Shown here: positions 47,682-63,016 of the stretch, one piece after another
Layout of the letters: each line of letters begins with the position of its first letter
Numbering within the stretch: position 1 is the first letter of the stretch
Assembly (NCBI GenBank): GCA_964006375.1
Contig: OZ023268.1
Location: 80,085,335-80,149,334 of the forward strand
Direction: 5' to 3'
Length of the DNA: 64,000 nucleotides
DNA from: Tillus elongatus
Taxonomy: Eukaryota; Arthropoda; Insecta; Coleoptera; Cleridae
Program-made: the position numbers and the translations under genes
Notes under the pieces: model-generated
What the model saw: the letters and a program-made list of their open reading frames with translations, nothing else
What the model was told of the DNA's origin: nothing
The model's database searches: none

Positions 47682-48532
47682 TTAGGAAGATGTAACGGTT
47701 ATCACTTGTTAGTTCCCAAAACTCAGAATCTCATTTAAGGACAAATCGATTTTGTCGTAATGTGGGCAGTGAAAGCAAGAAGTCCCTAAGTTCTTGGTTA
47801 TAACATGATTTATATATTTCGTGTCAATTTGGGACTTTAACAGAAACCTACAAAAAAAATAACAACTTAGACACATCAATTCAGTTATACAATAACAAAT
47901 GTCTTAGAAATAACTGAACTAAAACATAAAACCTTGAAGAACAAGATGAAAGAATTACATTGTAAAAAGTTACTCTGCAACCAAGAAATGTCCATTGTAG
48001 CCGGACTCACAAGCTGGCAATGCTGCCTTCAGCAGATAGTGTCGATCTATGGTCCTATAGAGGACTTGATATGTTTTAGTTTACTAAGTGAAGATTGGGA
48101 CCTGTGATGAGCACTGATAAGTACACTTGGAGAACCCACATCACCACAACACATCTTTTTAAAGACCTGACGATGGTTCCACCAACAAAGTTAGCGTGGT
48201 CAGATGATGAAAAATTCGAAGTACTTTCTACCACAACGCCGCCTTTTATATTGATTCTTAGGTAAAGAGCGAAACCGAGAGGGAGATTAAATTTTCTGTG
48301 TATCGTATTTTTATTGCCGGTTGAGGTTTTTGAACTTCCTTTATTACTTTGTCTGACAGGTTTCAAAATGTTTATCTGCATAGCGTAAACAGAGGACTGC
48401 AGATCAGTGGCGGGGCTCGATTTAAGGAACTTTTGGTTTTTATTGCCCTATAAATATAAATACTTTCGTACGCATCGAGCTTCGCTGTCTGTCTAATATT
48501 TTTGATAAGTTTCAGATTTTTCTGAACACTTC

Positions 48533-48619
<87 letters not shown>

Positions 48620-49545
48620 CAGGGTTAGTAGATAGTATAAAAAGGCGTTTGTATTTCCTGAGACATTCGTTATTAAAAAAATGTGTAAACAAAAGTTTTT
48701 CGACATATTTTTGGCTACAAACTGGCGTTATTTAATTTTTCCTAGCGTAAACAATTTCGTTGTTATGGCAATTAGTTTCTTTTTACTGGCAAGATACGAT
48801 TTTTTTTGCATTTCCTGCGAAACGCTCTTTATACGGCACTATAAAACTTTAATCGGTTTTCATGAGAAAAAAAATTAGAAATAAATCACGTCCTTCGGTT
48901 GGACTTCATTATTCAATTTCTTATCAAGTTACCGCTTGAAAAAATTTGACAGTATTTGTAGCTGTCAATTGCAAACATTGTTTGTTGTCAGTTATCTGCA
49001 GTTTATAATACTTTAGAGAGCTTCACATCAGAAAATTTAGAACTTTCACAATTTAATAATTATTATTATTCTAGAATTGGGCAAAAGCTAGGATTTGAAA
49101 TATTAAGGATGGTGGGCTGCGGTGGCAGGAAACGTAGTTATAAAGAAGTGTGCATGTTTTTTGTATGAAGTGTATCCCATAAGTCACAAATTGATTTTTT
49201 TAATTATAATTATTATTAAAATTTACGAAACTGGTAGTGTCAAAGATAAACTAACAATAGGAAGACCAAAAACGGCTGTAGCGGGTAATAAGGCATTGGC
49301 TGTGTTCTTGTTTTTTTTATGAAACCCTTCATTTGTCTCCAAATTCAGTTACTACATTACACAATGTTTAAAAAAATCTGTGGCAAATTTGCTAAAAACA
49401 CAAAGAAAATTTTCACCCGTACAAAGTACAGCTGGTACAAGAACTGGTAGATGGCGATTTTCAGAAGCGTGTTGAATTTTGTAATACTATGATAAGCAAA
49501 TTTAATGAGAATCGGTACTTTGGTAGAAACATTATTTTCTCATAT
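47679..49545. repeat. Tandem segmental duplication, copy 2
   Basis: Copy of 45959-47586 with an extra about 250 bp (47966-48220) and (TA)n at about 47587-47678 and 48540-48616. It continues past the point where copy 1 is cut by the tract. Confidence 0.9.
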
Positions 49546-49650
49546 GAAGGTACTTTTACACTGCATGGATTTGTTAACAAAGCAAATTATTGTTATTGGT
49601 CTCAGCAGCTTCCCCGCTTATGGCGGTGAAGTAACAGCTTTGATATTCGC
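49075..49650 (+). pseudogene. Tc1/mariner-superfamily transposase remnant (duplication copy 2)
   Basis: Same decayed N-terminal half as 47105-47580, with IYETGSVKDKLTIGRPKTA. It runs further: [19 protein letters not shown] (first catalytic Asp replaced, SDE to SYE) and FVNKANYCYWS. No second or third catalytic block is seen. Confidence 0.75.
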
Positions 49651-51697
49651 GGGAAAACGTGCCCCCATCAAAAACAAAATCAACCTGCCTGAGCATTTTT
49701 CGAGGAATTAACTTTAAATACTATAAAACGCGCTTATACGGTTTTCGAAGGACCAGCCTGTACAGGGGACATATAATTTTCTTTCAATCCTTATTCTTGC
49801 GACTTTTTCCATTGCCTTTACGTTATATGAAAATGTTGAAGTAATTACAGTGTAGTCCATTTGGTCTCTCCCTGTTTTAATCTCGTTAATCTTAGAAGCA
49901 GTCCATTTATCACCGAGCATCCACCATTGAAATAATTTCTGTCCTTATCTCTCGCTGCCGTTGTCACTAACCATCTTCTTGTTCTTCTTATGGTCTCAGG
50001 GCCGTCATTCTTACTTCCGCATCTGCATCGCAAGGTGAAAGACAATGTTTTTATTTAAGTGTCTAATTTATCCACTCTTGAGAATCCTGAAATTAGTTAC
50101 ATTGTAGGTGTAAGAATGTTTAAAATGTTTCCTGAATTGCATATTTCATTAAAATTAGTGCCAACCGCTTGTTTGCTAAATCATGGTTGATATTGTAGAA
50201 AACAAGAGAGCTTTTGAAATTTAGTGTAAATTAATATTGTTTAGTTGAAGTGTTATAAATTTCTGTAAATTACTTATTTTGTGCAACTTTTTTGCATTTA
50301 AAAAAAGCGTGGACGTAGCAAGTGCGTTACGGTAGCGAACTTTCATTAAAATATTACAAACCACGGGAAATAACAAAATAGTTAATTTCCGCAATACAAA
50401 TTTATTTGAGAGAAATTTACATTTTTTCCGGAGAACTTTTGTATCTCCGAAAATATCATATGTATTTTAATAAAATTCTGAACACAAGTTGCCTTTAGAG
50501 ATAAATACACTTTGGTGAACTCAGTTTACCACAACATATTCTTTAAGACCTGACGATCGTTTCACTAACAAGGTTAGTGTCATCAGATGGTGAATAATCT
50601 AAACAACTAAAATTGTATTTATACTGGCTTTCCAAAAAAATTGGAACACCCAAATTATCTCAGAAAGTAGGCGATGGATTAGAAGTTTGTCCATGTCATC
50701 AAACTGCTCTTGAAATCCTGCCCGACTTTGCTACTTTAACCGAAGCTGTGTCTTCAGAAATAACAAAGTTATCTATTATATCGAGGTAGATAATGGGCAC
50801 CCTGTATACTGACTTTCCAAACAATCCGAACACCCAGTAGGAGTCGACCAACTGCAATAAAATATTCTATGTGTGTGTGTGTGTTTTGTTTCTTTAACGT
50901 CGGCCTATTGCAGCGACTATGGCCAATCACCGACGCCAGGGAGCAGTTTCACTTCACTATCCTGGAAAATTTGTCAAACCCCTACCGTTCTGTAAGGAGG
51001 GTAGGGATCTTTAACGTGCCCAACATCGCATGGACACGGAACCGACGTATTTACGCTCCCTCCGAAGGGCGGAACGTGCAGACATTCAACTTGCTCAAAT
51101 ACAATGCCACAACCTCGGTTGATCTTAATGTTACAGTTTGTACTGAAAAAGTGAAGGGAGAACAGTGGGATCGATCCCAGTACCCAGGCACAACTCAATT
51201 CAACAAAACTTTATTTACAATTTAATAAATTTACAAACATTTACATATTATATTAAAGAATATTAAATGTGATGACATAACATAGTAACTGTGAAACTCC
51301 TGTCTACTAGATTTATTTTCACAATGTGTATTTTACTATGTTTCGAAAAATATTTAAAACACTTGATCTGCTGGAGTTCAATGTGAATGTATTAAAGGAT
51401 TTGGTAGTATTTGCAGGAAAAACGACAGTCGAAAGAGAAAAACGGGTTTCAGATACTTGATTAGGCTTAAAATTCCATGTGGACAATGATTGTCAAAAGG
51501 TAATGTACATTATCTAGGTAACCTAAACTTTTTTGTGTTAAATCACACTGCCTTGGGACTGTGCTAGTATGTAGTAACCATTTATACAATCTTGCAGGCA
51601 CACATCTACCACATCTACACACACACGTACTCACACATACATACCCGCCTATATATACTCTCATATATACTCACATGTATAACCACTTAAATGCATA

Positions 51698-51700
<3 letters not shown>
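49651..51700. other. No recognised gene
   Basis: An R1 terminus lies at about 50308-50345. A GC-richer 118-codon + frame (50869-51225) is open but unrecognised; part of it (FNVPNIAWTRNRRIYAPSEG) looks conserved in style and could belong to a repeat. Confidence 0.35.

Positions 51701-51701
<1 letters not shown>

Positions 51702-51761
<60 letters not shown>
51702..51761. repeat. (TA)n tract
   Basis: Preceded by CA-rich sequence (51600-51700). Confidence 0.9.
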
Positions 51762-51766
<5 letters not shown>

Positions 51767-51859
51767 CCATGTAATGTCTTATTCAGTCAAGGACAATGCT
51801 CGTATGGAAATTTATATTTTGGCAATACGGCAGACGAGTTTTGACATTCATTAATATTT

Positions 51860-51977
51860 TTAGTGAATTTTTTTAAATAAAATTCACTAATGAGGAGATC
51901 CCGACTTTTGAATTTTGAGAAAAGTTCTTCAAATGAGCGCAAACTAGGCCCCCTAAAACCCATATCCGGGGTCAGTT

Positions 51978-52058
<81 letters not shown>

Positions 52059-53434
52059 AATGTGTGTGTGTGTGTGTCACACCGATAACTCACAAAATAA
52101 TGCGCCGATGATGATCAAATTTGGTGAGTACCTTCCTTTTGCAAGTGGCTTGGATGAGTTCGTTAGCCAGCAAAATCTGACCAGTCTTTCCTAGAAAGTT
52201 TTAGGTTGTTTTTTTTTTTAGAAACATTTTGCGCTTCCTTTCGAAAATATGTTATATCTCCGAAAGTAACACAGTTAGTACAACCAAATTTGGTACGCGA
52301 GTTCATATCATAAAAGGTAAACTGGGTACCAATTTAGACCTGCAACTTAAAAGGCAAAAAGTTATAAGCATGTAACGCAAAAAGCTGTTTTTCTCAAAAT
52401 GTCAAACTCGCGACTAGAAACTTCAAAATTGGCAGCATTTAGACAAAGGACCTGAAACTAATACGGGTTAGGTACACAAAATATAGCAAGAAAAGTGTTC
52501 TAGAAACCCTTAAGTTTTAGCATCAACTGTCATTGTCCTTCATTTTACTAAAATACTTCCAGAAAATTCATTGTAAATAGACCTTTTCTCTGATGGTTTT
52601 GGCAGTAATTTTAGCTATAAAGTTTAACGTTTGATGGTATATAATTTTTAGTAATCTTCGTAAAAAAGCAATAAAGCTCAATATATGCATTATTATGCAA
52701 GATACGAAAAAAATTGTATACGTTAATTATAGAGTGTCTTGAACTACATCTTAAAAAAATATTTCTACAATCACTGGGTGGTCGTTCGTGATAAAAATTT
52801 TCTTTTTTTAATCGAAAGATTTCTTTAAACGAGTGCAAACTAGGCTCCCTAAAATCCATATCCAGGTTTGGTTCAGTTTTATTGTTTACATATATACAGG
52901 GTGATGCATTTCTATGGTAAACCTCAATATAATTGTGATTATACAAGATACGAGAAAAAATTGTATACATTAATTATAGGATATCTTGAGCTGTCTGTTA
53001 TAAAATTATTTTGACAATCATAGGATGACCCATAAGTCGTTGGTGATACCTACTTTTTTTTTGAACATCCCTTATATTATTGCATTTTTATCGAAATGTG
53101 ATGCATGTTTGTAAGAAAAAAATATCTAGACGCAGCAGGTGCGTTTTGGTAACGAATTTTCATTACATGCTTCAAATTTCAATAACTCAATTTGCTATTA
53201 ACCTAAGGCTTGTTGGCTAAGAAACCAGTTTGCTCGGAAACATTTAAAGTTTATTTTCGGGAAATGTTTGTACATTTTCAAACAATAAGTTATTTTAAAT
53301 ATATATGGTACAGTGTTTCTACTATATAGATTATACCGGTAACCAAATTGAAGTCTGCTTGCATTAAAGTCATATTTGCTATTAAAAACATTTTTATGAA
53401 ACTTCACTCCCATAACGCACTTGCTGCGTCCAGA
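51860..53434. repeat. R1-family repeat, near full length
   Basis: Left hairpin TTAGTGAATTTT...AAATTCACTAA, (TA)n at about 51981-52054, GATAACTCACAAAATAATGC, CTTTTGCAAGTGGCTTGGAT, ATTATAGAGTGTCTTGAACT, then a right-hand 307-bp unit (53128-53434) flanked by inverted GACGCAGC(A)GGTGCGTT-type ends. An extra duplicated segment (52850-53100) makes it longer than the copies at 54.7 and 61.6 kb. Confidence 0.8.
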
Positions 53435-53550
53435 CTTTTTATTGTAAAAGAATTAACAATTCTTATTTTATTCCAATGACAAGATTTTATGTACATATTT
53501 TTTTCAATGAGCTTAATAATAATAATCTAAAATTATTATATTTGTTGCAG

Positions 53551-53987
53551 ACGCTGACTCGTCACGGACCACGTCCTCGATCGCAGCAGTCCCAATGGTC
53601 CCGGAGCTACCCCGCAGACACTCCCTCCGCAACCAGCCCCACCACGACCGTGGAGGAGCAGAGTTTCTTCGAGAAACCAGCTACCCCAACTTCAGCATCG
53701 CCGCCTGGAGGAGATGGTGAAGGACTGAGTGTCGGCGTAGGAGATCATACCACAACGGATGGCGGCAGGGGCGATATGCAGCAGGCTGTGACTTTGAGGA
53801 CTCCTTACAGGTATCCCGCCGGTCGTGGCCCAGGGCCCGGTGGATGGAGGAGAGACCCACAGGCTGTGGGGCAAGGAAGGACCACGGTGGGTGGCGGGTC
53901 AAGGATATACTCGGCATTGCTGGATAACGTGCTGGACAACTCAGACAGGAGACAATATGGGATGGGTTGGATCGGAAGAGTGTTTGG
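53551..53987 (+). CDS. iRhom (inactive rhomboid) exon, cytosolic N-terminal part
   Basis: Splice acceptor TTTGTTGCAG ends at 53550 and donor GGTAAGA begins at 53988. The exon is open throughout in one frame and ends two bases into a Gly codon, matching the phase of the 58337 exon. It is GC-rich compared with surroundings. The product is Pro/Ser/Thr/Gly-rich, consistent with the disordered cytoplasmic tail of iRhoms. It ends with RRQYGMGWIGRVFG, a segment that precedes the first membrane helix in arthropod iRhoms. Upstream exons are not identified in the window. The alternative frame also looks partly protein-like, so an internal frameshift cannot be excluded. Confidence 0.75.
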
Positions 53988-54082
53988 GTAAGAATGCGAT
54001 GTGTGTTATGTGCAGATATTTTTCACAGTTCAATTTTGTCATTATCGTCTTCCTCTGCTTTTGATAAATTAGGTAGAAAGTC

Positions 54083-54083
<1 letters not shown>

Positions 54084-54150
<67 letters not shown>
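54084..54150. repeat. (TA)n tract in iRhom intron
   Basis: Begins about 96 bp after the donor at 53988. Confidence 0.9.
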
Positions 54151-54152
<2 letters not shown>

Positions 54153-54745
54153 TGTGCGTTGTTTACAAAATTGTCCAAATTTTTTTAATGCTTTTCAAAT
54201 AATCTCCAGACTTAGACTCTTTCAAAAAAGAATTTAATAGAAGAAACAAGAAAGGCAGTGGATCGAATCCCGGCAGTCGGGATGTGCAAATTCGACTTAG
54301 AATATTGGCAGCCGGGACCGTTCAAATGCAACTTAAAATCCCAGCAGCCGGGGATCCTTTACAGTTTAGAATCCCGGTAGTTTAAAACTTAACAACAATA
54401 TAAAATAGTCAGAACGTCATGTTCTGGATTATTAAATACAAATAGTCTTTCATAGAGAAATTGATTAAAGGCTGCCCTAAGTAGGTATCAACAATTAGTA
54501 CAAATCTTTTCTTTGCAAATTTCTTTATTGACATTTATTTAAAATATTAATCAGGTATAATGAGTCATCTAAACCTAGAGCAAATGTTTTTTTGTCATAT
54601 TAACATAATCAGCAAAACCAAAACTGAGTTTACGTTTTTGTTTTCACTGCAACTCAACCAAAACGGTATCTGTCTAAGCAACTGCCGCATGTGATGAAAT
54701 TGTTTGCGATATAAGCCAATCAAACATTACATGTCCCTATAGAAT

Positions 54746-54883
54746 TGCATTTTTAGTGAATTTTCTTAAAAAAATTCACTAATGAGGAGATCCCGACTTT
54801 TGAATTTTGAAAAAAATTCTTTAAATGAGCGCTAATTAGGCCCCCTAGAACACATATTCGGGGTCAGTTTCGATTTTTATATG

Positions 54884-54970
<87 letters not shown>

Positions 54971-56043
54971 GGTATCACACCGATAACTCAAAAACGAATG
55001 GGCCGATTTTGATTAAATTTGGTGAATACCTTCCTTTTGCAAGTGGCTTGGATAAGTTCGTTATCCAGGAAAATCCGCCGAGGTTTTCCCGGGAAATTTT
55101 GTAGTTTATTTCGAAAAAAAATTATATCTTCGGAATTAACAAAGTAAGGGCAACCAAATTTGGTACACGGGTTTATATCGTTATAGGTGAGTTACTTACC
55201 AAAATTTAGCTCTGTACGTTAAAAGACAAAAAGTTATAGGCATTTAAAGAAAAATAAATTTGGGTTTTCCTCAAAACGTCAAAGTCGCGATTTTAAAGGT
55301 CAAAATTCTTCATATTTAGGCAAAGAACCTGAAACTAATATGAGCTATGGAAAGAAAATGTCTCAAAAATAATGTATTACAAAACCTGAAGTCTTATTTT
55401 CAACCGTCATTGTTCTTAATTTTACTAAAATAATTCCAGAAAATTCATCTAAAATAGACCATTTTTCTGATGCTTTGGCAGTAGCTTGGCTATAGAGTTC
55501 ATCGTTTAATGGTATATAATTTTTGTCGAACTTTAATATATCCGTTATTATACAAGATACGAAAAAAAAATGTATACATTAATTATAGGTTGTCTTGAGC
55601 TACATCTTAAAACATATTTCTACAATTACAGGCTGGCCCATAACTCGTTGGTGATTCAAATTTTCTTTTTCTTTTTTTTTAATCAAACGCCTTATGTTAT
55701 TGCATTTTTGCATTGTCCATCGAAATATAATGCATGTTTGTAAGAAAAGAAATTTCGGGACGCAGCAAGTGCGTTATGGCAGCAAATTTTCATTTCAATT
55801 TGCTATTAACCTATAAGGTTGACCAAGAAACCAGTTCTTTCGGGAACACTTTAATTTTACTTTCGGAAATTTTTGTACATTTTCAAACAATAAAGTTATT
55901 TTGATGAAACCTGGCACATTGTTTCTACTATATAGGTTATACTGGTAACCAAATTTGATGCCTGCTTTCTTTAAAAAAAACATATTTGTATAAAAAACAT
56001 TTTAATGAAAATTCACTACCATAACGCACTTGCTGCGTCCAGA
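54746..56043. repeat. R1-family repeat, full length, in iRhom intron
   Basis: Left hairpin at 54746-54780, (TA)n at about 54883-54963, and a right unit of 288 bp (55756-56043) between inverted GGGACGCAGCAAGTGCGTTA and TAACGCACTTGCTGCGTCC. Similar in length (1.3 kb) to 61646-63016. Confidence 0.85.
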
Positions 56044-57640
56044 CTTTTTGTTTTCAACAATACTAAGCAATAAATTCCAAGCTCTTATTGTTGAATATTT
56101 TCTGATATAGAGAACTTTGATTATATTTGATTCTCCAATAATTTTATTAGTGATGATATCAGTTTCTTTTAATTAATGGTCCTGTAGAATAAAATCTGGG
56201 TTCATGCAACTTGAAATTATTTCATCTCCATTTTTTCGTTCCATGAAAACATATTTTTCATCTTTTCTTGAGAATGTAATTTGATAAAAGATATTTTCTT
56301 GTTTTCCTTTTTCTTTGGCACACCTATCATCGTGTTTTCTATTCCCTTCGGTCTCCCCTTTATTTTAATTGCAAATGGTATTTTAGTTTGCAATAGTTTT
56401 AAAGATTCAGCCCGCTCAGATTTATCATTATCAATTGTTGGCTGCTAAGCCTCAGCATTCTCAGTCACTAGTTTGTTTTGTCATTGATGGATATCCCATT
56501 GACCTGAAGAAGTGTCCCTGTTTACTTCCCTTTCTGATATAATTATAGCAACGTAAGTTAATAATAAAAAAAGTAAAGATAATAAAATTGGTATAAATTA
56601 TTACACTTACTTTAACGTTAGAGGTTTTTAATTATTTGTCGTCCAGCATTTAATATAACTTTAATTAATATTATTATTTTTAAAACACAAACATAAACCT
56701 TTTTTGTTGTTTATTGTTTGCAAAAACTGGATGGGTTGACTAAAACAAAGCCATCCAAGCAATTAATAAGGAAAAATACCTGCCATATTTAAAATTTTTC
56801 AGGTACATTCCCTTTGTAAATAACTATTGGTTTTCTGAAAAACTTTTGTAACTTTAATCAAATTTGTAACACATTTTTTTAACGCACTTGCAGTACTTAC
56901 AGATTATATCTAAGACCAAATTTTAATTTTTTAGCTCCATATAAAATGTAATTTTTTTCAAATAATCTCTAACTGGGACTCTAAAACCGATCTTCAAGGT
57001 CCATTTAAATTTAAAGAATTAGTTTTAATAATATACTTACTAATAGTGTACAATTCTTATGAAAATTCACTACTATAACGCACTTGCTGCGTCCCGAAAT
57101 TTGTTAATTATAGTATACATTCGCATGCTAAAATTCATCGCTTTTAGATGCAAACTTTGTCCCGGTATTACGAAAGAACTGGTCCAAGGCTGACATAGTT
57201 TACACAATTATTGTTAGTTGATTGTACTTTATTGTACACAGCTCTATCTATAAAATTTTGTGTAAACTAGAGCTATCCGTACTACCTGGTCCTGCACCGA
57301 GGTGGCGTCCCTGTCGTATCTCTCAGAATGTTCTCCCGGCTGACATCTTCCGACAACTTCCATTGTTTAGATTTTTATCTACGATTTATTTAAATAGTAT
57401 AGCAGTACAGATAACGTCATCTGTCTTTGTCCAACATTGTAGATATTGCATTAGAAAATCTGAAGTGATGTCGAGGATTATTTTATTATTAATTTCGAAT
57501 AACTTTATTTTCCTTTGATCAAACAACTTGAAAATTGGTACACAACCACGTTTGTTTATGTTCTTTTAAGCTGTAAATATTCGCTTCAATCACTTAAACA
57601 ATTTGAGAGATATTGCGTTTGAAAAAATATTTTCCAATTT
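56044..57640. other. iRhom intron, R1 debris, no gene
   Basis: R1-like pieces at about 56700-57100, ending CTACTATAACGCACTTGCTG. A 98-codon frame at 57222-57518 is unrecognised. Confidence 0.45.
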
Positions 57641-57649
57641 TTTATTAAG

Positions 57650-58020
<371 letters not shown>

Positions 58021-58336
58021 GAAGCCATTACCTACTGTTTTCGAATTTTAAAAGCTGCAGTTTCATTCGGTTACTCAGATTTTACACAAATGTGGCCAAT
58101 ATTTTTTGGTAAGCTTTCTGAAGCTTATTTGGTTAAACTATTTAATTTGCTAACATAATTTGATGTTAGCAAAGGCATTATTATAAAATCTTAAGTACTC
58201 TATATGCTGTAACGGAATAGTAACATAAAACACAGGATTGTAATTTTACCAAATTTTAAGAAGTTCGATATAAACTCAATATTAGCTAATTTATAAGCGC
58301 AGGTTTCAGTTTACTATAATGTTTGATTTCTTGCAG

Positions 58337-58579
58337 GCGCTCTTTCCGTAGTTCAGTAATAGAAGACACTAAAGTGCGTGAACAGCTGGATGATATGGAA
58401 GATCACAGACCTATGTTTACTTACTGGGTAACCACGGTGCAAATTCTGGTACTGTTTATATCACTTATATGCTATGGATTCGGACCATTTGGAGTAGACT
58501 TGCAGTCGAGATCAGGTCAAGTCCTAGTCACCAGCCTGTCACTGCAACAAGTCGAGTATTTGGAACCTGCAAATTTTTG
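58337..58579 (+). CDS. iRhom exon with first transmembrane helix
   Basis: Acceptor TTGCAG ends at 58336 and donor GTAAGA starts at 58580. The exon completes a Gly codon split with the 53987 donor and ends two bases into a Trp codon completed at 63393. It encodes REQLDDMEDHRPMFTYWVTT, the hallmark of iRhoms (DD..DHRP.FTYW), immediately followed by the first membrane helix (VQILVLFISLICYGF). The start of the lumenal iRhom homology domain follows (GQVLVTSLSLQQVEY..PANFW). iRhoms are catalytically dead rhomboids of the ER/Golgi that control trafficking of client membrane proteins. This exon is intact and well conserved. Confidence 0.93.
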
Positions 58580-58989
58580 GTAAGATTATTAATGCTTTTT
58601 AAATGGGTTTATTTTAGTTGTCGTATTTATGTACAGTATTGTTATCAGGACAATAAGTTAATTAGACTCTCCTTAATTATGTTGCTGTGTTATAAGTAGC
58701 TTGTTTACTATCATATTATCAACAAAGACTATGCATTTCTTGTCAACTTCATTGCTACCTCACTTATGTCTCAGAAACAGAGTGGGACCTAACATAGAGC
58801 CTTGTGGCACCTCATTATTGCTTGTATTTTCCAATAACGTAACAGCTGCAGCAGAAAGTTTTTTTATTATAAACTCTAATGTATGTCTGTCATTGAGAAT
58901 AATATTTACTAAAGATTACTCTGTGTTTTATCTATTCCGAAATTGCTTGGCAAATTGGTTACAAATCACATTTTCTAATAAATAAAAAG

Positions 58990-59353
58990 GTATCATACCA
59001 GAACAGCATGGTTGATCAATCTTGTCCAACTCGTTTGGTTTAGCAAAGGAAGGTATTATTTACCTTTGAAAATGGGTTACAAGTAAATATTATTTATATG
59101 GGTTCCTACTTGACGTCATTTGATAGAGTAAGTCATTGAGTTGCTAATAGGGGAACTTAACATCCTGGTTATTGGTTGTAGTGTACTTGAGTGGTTGCAA
59201 AGCTTTTCTGGTTATATGTGCCAGTATGTAAGAATTAATATATTTCTGTCAAATGAAATTGAACTTATTCCTGGTGTCCCTGAATTGGCAAAATGGAACA
59301 ATTTTGTCTTATCTTCAGAAATTTTAATTTATGCTGGTGCCAAAGCCTTTTAA
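58990..59353 (+). pseudogene. Non-LTR RT fragment in iRhom intron
   Basis: Decayed blocks in shifting frames: PEQHG near 59000, SFDRVSH near 59120 (DFSKAFD region), LLIGELNILVIGCSVLEWLQ (LL..L...G....LL.WL) and LIPGVPEL (GVPQGS region). Stops are frequent. Order and spacing fit a Jockey/CR1-type RT. Confidence 0.5.
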
Positions 59354-59685
59354 ATAAATATCTTGTAGAGATGATGTTGTGCTGTTGCTAGAGTATGTGA
59401 ATGGCGCAAATGTCCAGGAATCGACGAACAACAGTTCTTGGGACACTTAGGAATTAATTTAACTGATAAATAGTGAGTTTTTTAAAGACTTTATTAACTA
59501 AACAAAACAACGATATATAACTACCATACCAGCTACTGTGGTTCACTCGAATCTCTCTCTCTCTCTCTCTCTCTTTCTCCGGTATTCTCACCCTCTGGTC
59601 TTCCGCACCACTAATGCGTTGGTGGAATGCAGGGTTGCCGGACATTATATATTTCAGAGGTATGGTTAATTAAAAAGTATATTTA

Positions 59686-61528
59686 CAGGGTGATTCTTTA
59701 TAATGTCGCCCCCCTTTAAAATTGTTATTTTAAGTGTCCTAAAAAAATTGAAAGTATGGTTATGTAGGTACTAAAAAATACTTTTTTCTACGTATAAAAA
59801 AAATTTGTAAAATGATCAGTATACAGGGAAAACCAAAAAGTTCATTTTTTTTCAATGGATCACCCTATATATGAATTTATTTTTAGATTTCTCGTAAAAT
59901 TCTAAGCATAATTTATATAACATACCGTATACTTAAAATGAATAGTTTTTGGAATATTCACATTTGAAACATTATCATCACAAATTTTATTAAACCAAAA
60001 CAACTGTTACAAATCAAGAAATCTAACAATAAATAATATAACAAAAACAGTTTCTAATTAAATATAAAGATGCTCTACCGGGCCTCCATTTTCTTCAACA
60101 CATTGTATAAGGGTTTTTCGCATTTTCTCTAATGAATCTGTTATGAATGCTGGGTTATTTTCATTTAAATTTCATCCCGTATCAAATCTTTAAGATGATC
60201 ATGGTTTTCAATTTAATGGTCATATACACGGTTTTTTATATAACCCCAAAGAAACGCATCCATAGGTGTCAAATCAGGGCTATTTGCAGGCCATTTAATT
60301 GGCGCATTTCTTCCGATCCATTCAGGAAACCTTTCATTTAGGTAATTAAGCACAACACGAATGTTGTGAGGGGATGCTCCATCCTGTTGAAAAATTATAT
60401 TTTGTAATATATTTAAAAGCAAATCGTCTAAATATTCCTCGAACTCGTTTTCCAAGAAATCTAAATAGCGGCCTCCATTGAAAACAGTATCAAAAAAATA
60501 CGGACCGATAACCCGATCGCCCAGGATACCACCAGACATTCACGGATTGTCGCCCTTGGAACTTAAATTCCCTATAAGAATGTGGATTCTCTCTTGCCCA
60601 TTGTCTGGTATTTTTCAGTTAAACAGGCCACTAGTAGAAAAGATAGACTCGTCAGTCCATAGAACTGTTTTCAAAAAATTGTTATTTATGTTCATTCTGT
60701 CTAGAATCAGTTGACAAAATGCAACCCGACCATCTTTTTGCACTTGGGTAAGCTTTGTAGTGGGTTTAATCTTATATGGCTTTAGATTCCATTTTATTTA
60801 CGTTCGTTGGACTTTACTCAATGAAGTTCGCTCAATATTTTCTTGTGTTACTCGTAATCTATTTGAAATGTTTCTTATAGAAATGTTTGGATTCTCTTCT
60901 ATAGCAAATAAAATATTCAATTCTGCATTTTCATCTACGTTCACAGGAGTTCTTTTTCTCCTTTGTAAATTTGACGTTTCTTGAAACTTCCTATATATAG
61001 ATGTGAACATTTTTCGAGTTGGGACATGCATACTGGGATTATCTTCTATCATATTTCTAATGGCATATTTTTAATATAATAACTTAAAATATTTCTTCTT
61101 TCTCTGTCTGAGTACGGCATTTTTACTTACTAAACAATACAACTACAACAATATTGACAGAATATCACTGTCAGTTATTTGTTGCGTGATATCCTAGGAC
61201 TTCTTGATTTGTAACAGTTGTTTAATAAAATATTTGATGAGAACGTTTCAAATGCGAATATTTCAAAAACTATTCATTTGAAGTATACGATATGTTATAT
61301 AAATTATGCTTAGAATTTTACGAGGAATCGAAAAATAAATTCATATAATAGGGTGATCCATTGAAAAAAAATGAACTTTTTTGTTTTCCCTGTATACTGA
61401 TCATTTTTCAATTTTTTTATACGTAAAAAAAAGTATTTTTTAGCACCTACATAACCATACTTTCAATTTTTTTGGGACACTTAAAATAACAAAGTTATAG
61501 GGGGGCGACATTATAAAGAATCACCCGG
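59686..61528 (-). mobile_element. Tc1/mariner-superfamily transposon, third copy, in iRhom intron
   Basis: Termini CAGGGTGATTCTTTATAATG (left) and the inverse CATTATAAAGAATCACCCGG (right), flanked by TA (59684-59685; 61529-61530). Inverted repeats extend at least 300 bp (for example 59700-59990 with 61240-61515). The length is 1.84 kb. It carries a decayed minus-strand transposase. Confidence 0.92.
60090..61120 (-). pseudogene. Tc1/mariner-superfamily transposase, third copy
   Basis: ATG at 61120 (MPYSDRERR...). Several shifts follow. Recognisable parts in order are the HTH with the RKFQETSNLQRRKRTPVNVD linker, VLWTDESIFS (first Asp), GGILGDRVIGPYFFD, FQQDGASPH (second Asp) and SPDLTPMDAFLWGY (third Asp), with 35 residues between the last two. 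Frame breaks occur near 61050, 60800 and 60540 and after 60213. All three catalytic residues persist, so decay is by frameshift only. It is a separate subfamily from the copies at 4834 and 34020. Confidence 0.88.
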
Positions 61529-61645
61529 TATATACATTATAAACACATTTTGTCTAAATGTTAACAAGTGTTATTGCATCTCATTTGTAAGAATCTAGTA
61601 AGTATACCTTATATGCAAGCGATACAAAATTCATCTTCCCCTTTT

Positions 61646-63016
<1,371 letters not shown>

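Noticed and set aside
50869..51225. 118-codon frame in GC-richer DNA as a host exon
   Set aside because: No splice-site context or family could be recognised, and the antisense frame is equally open. Kept only as a note.
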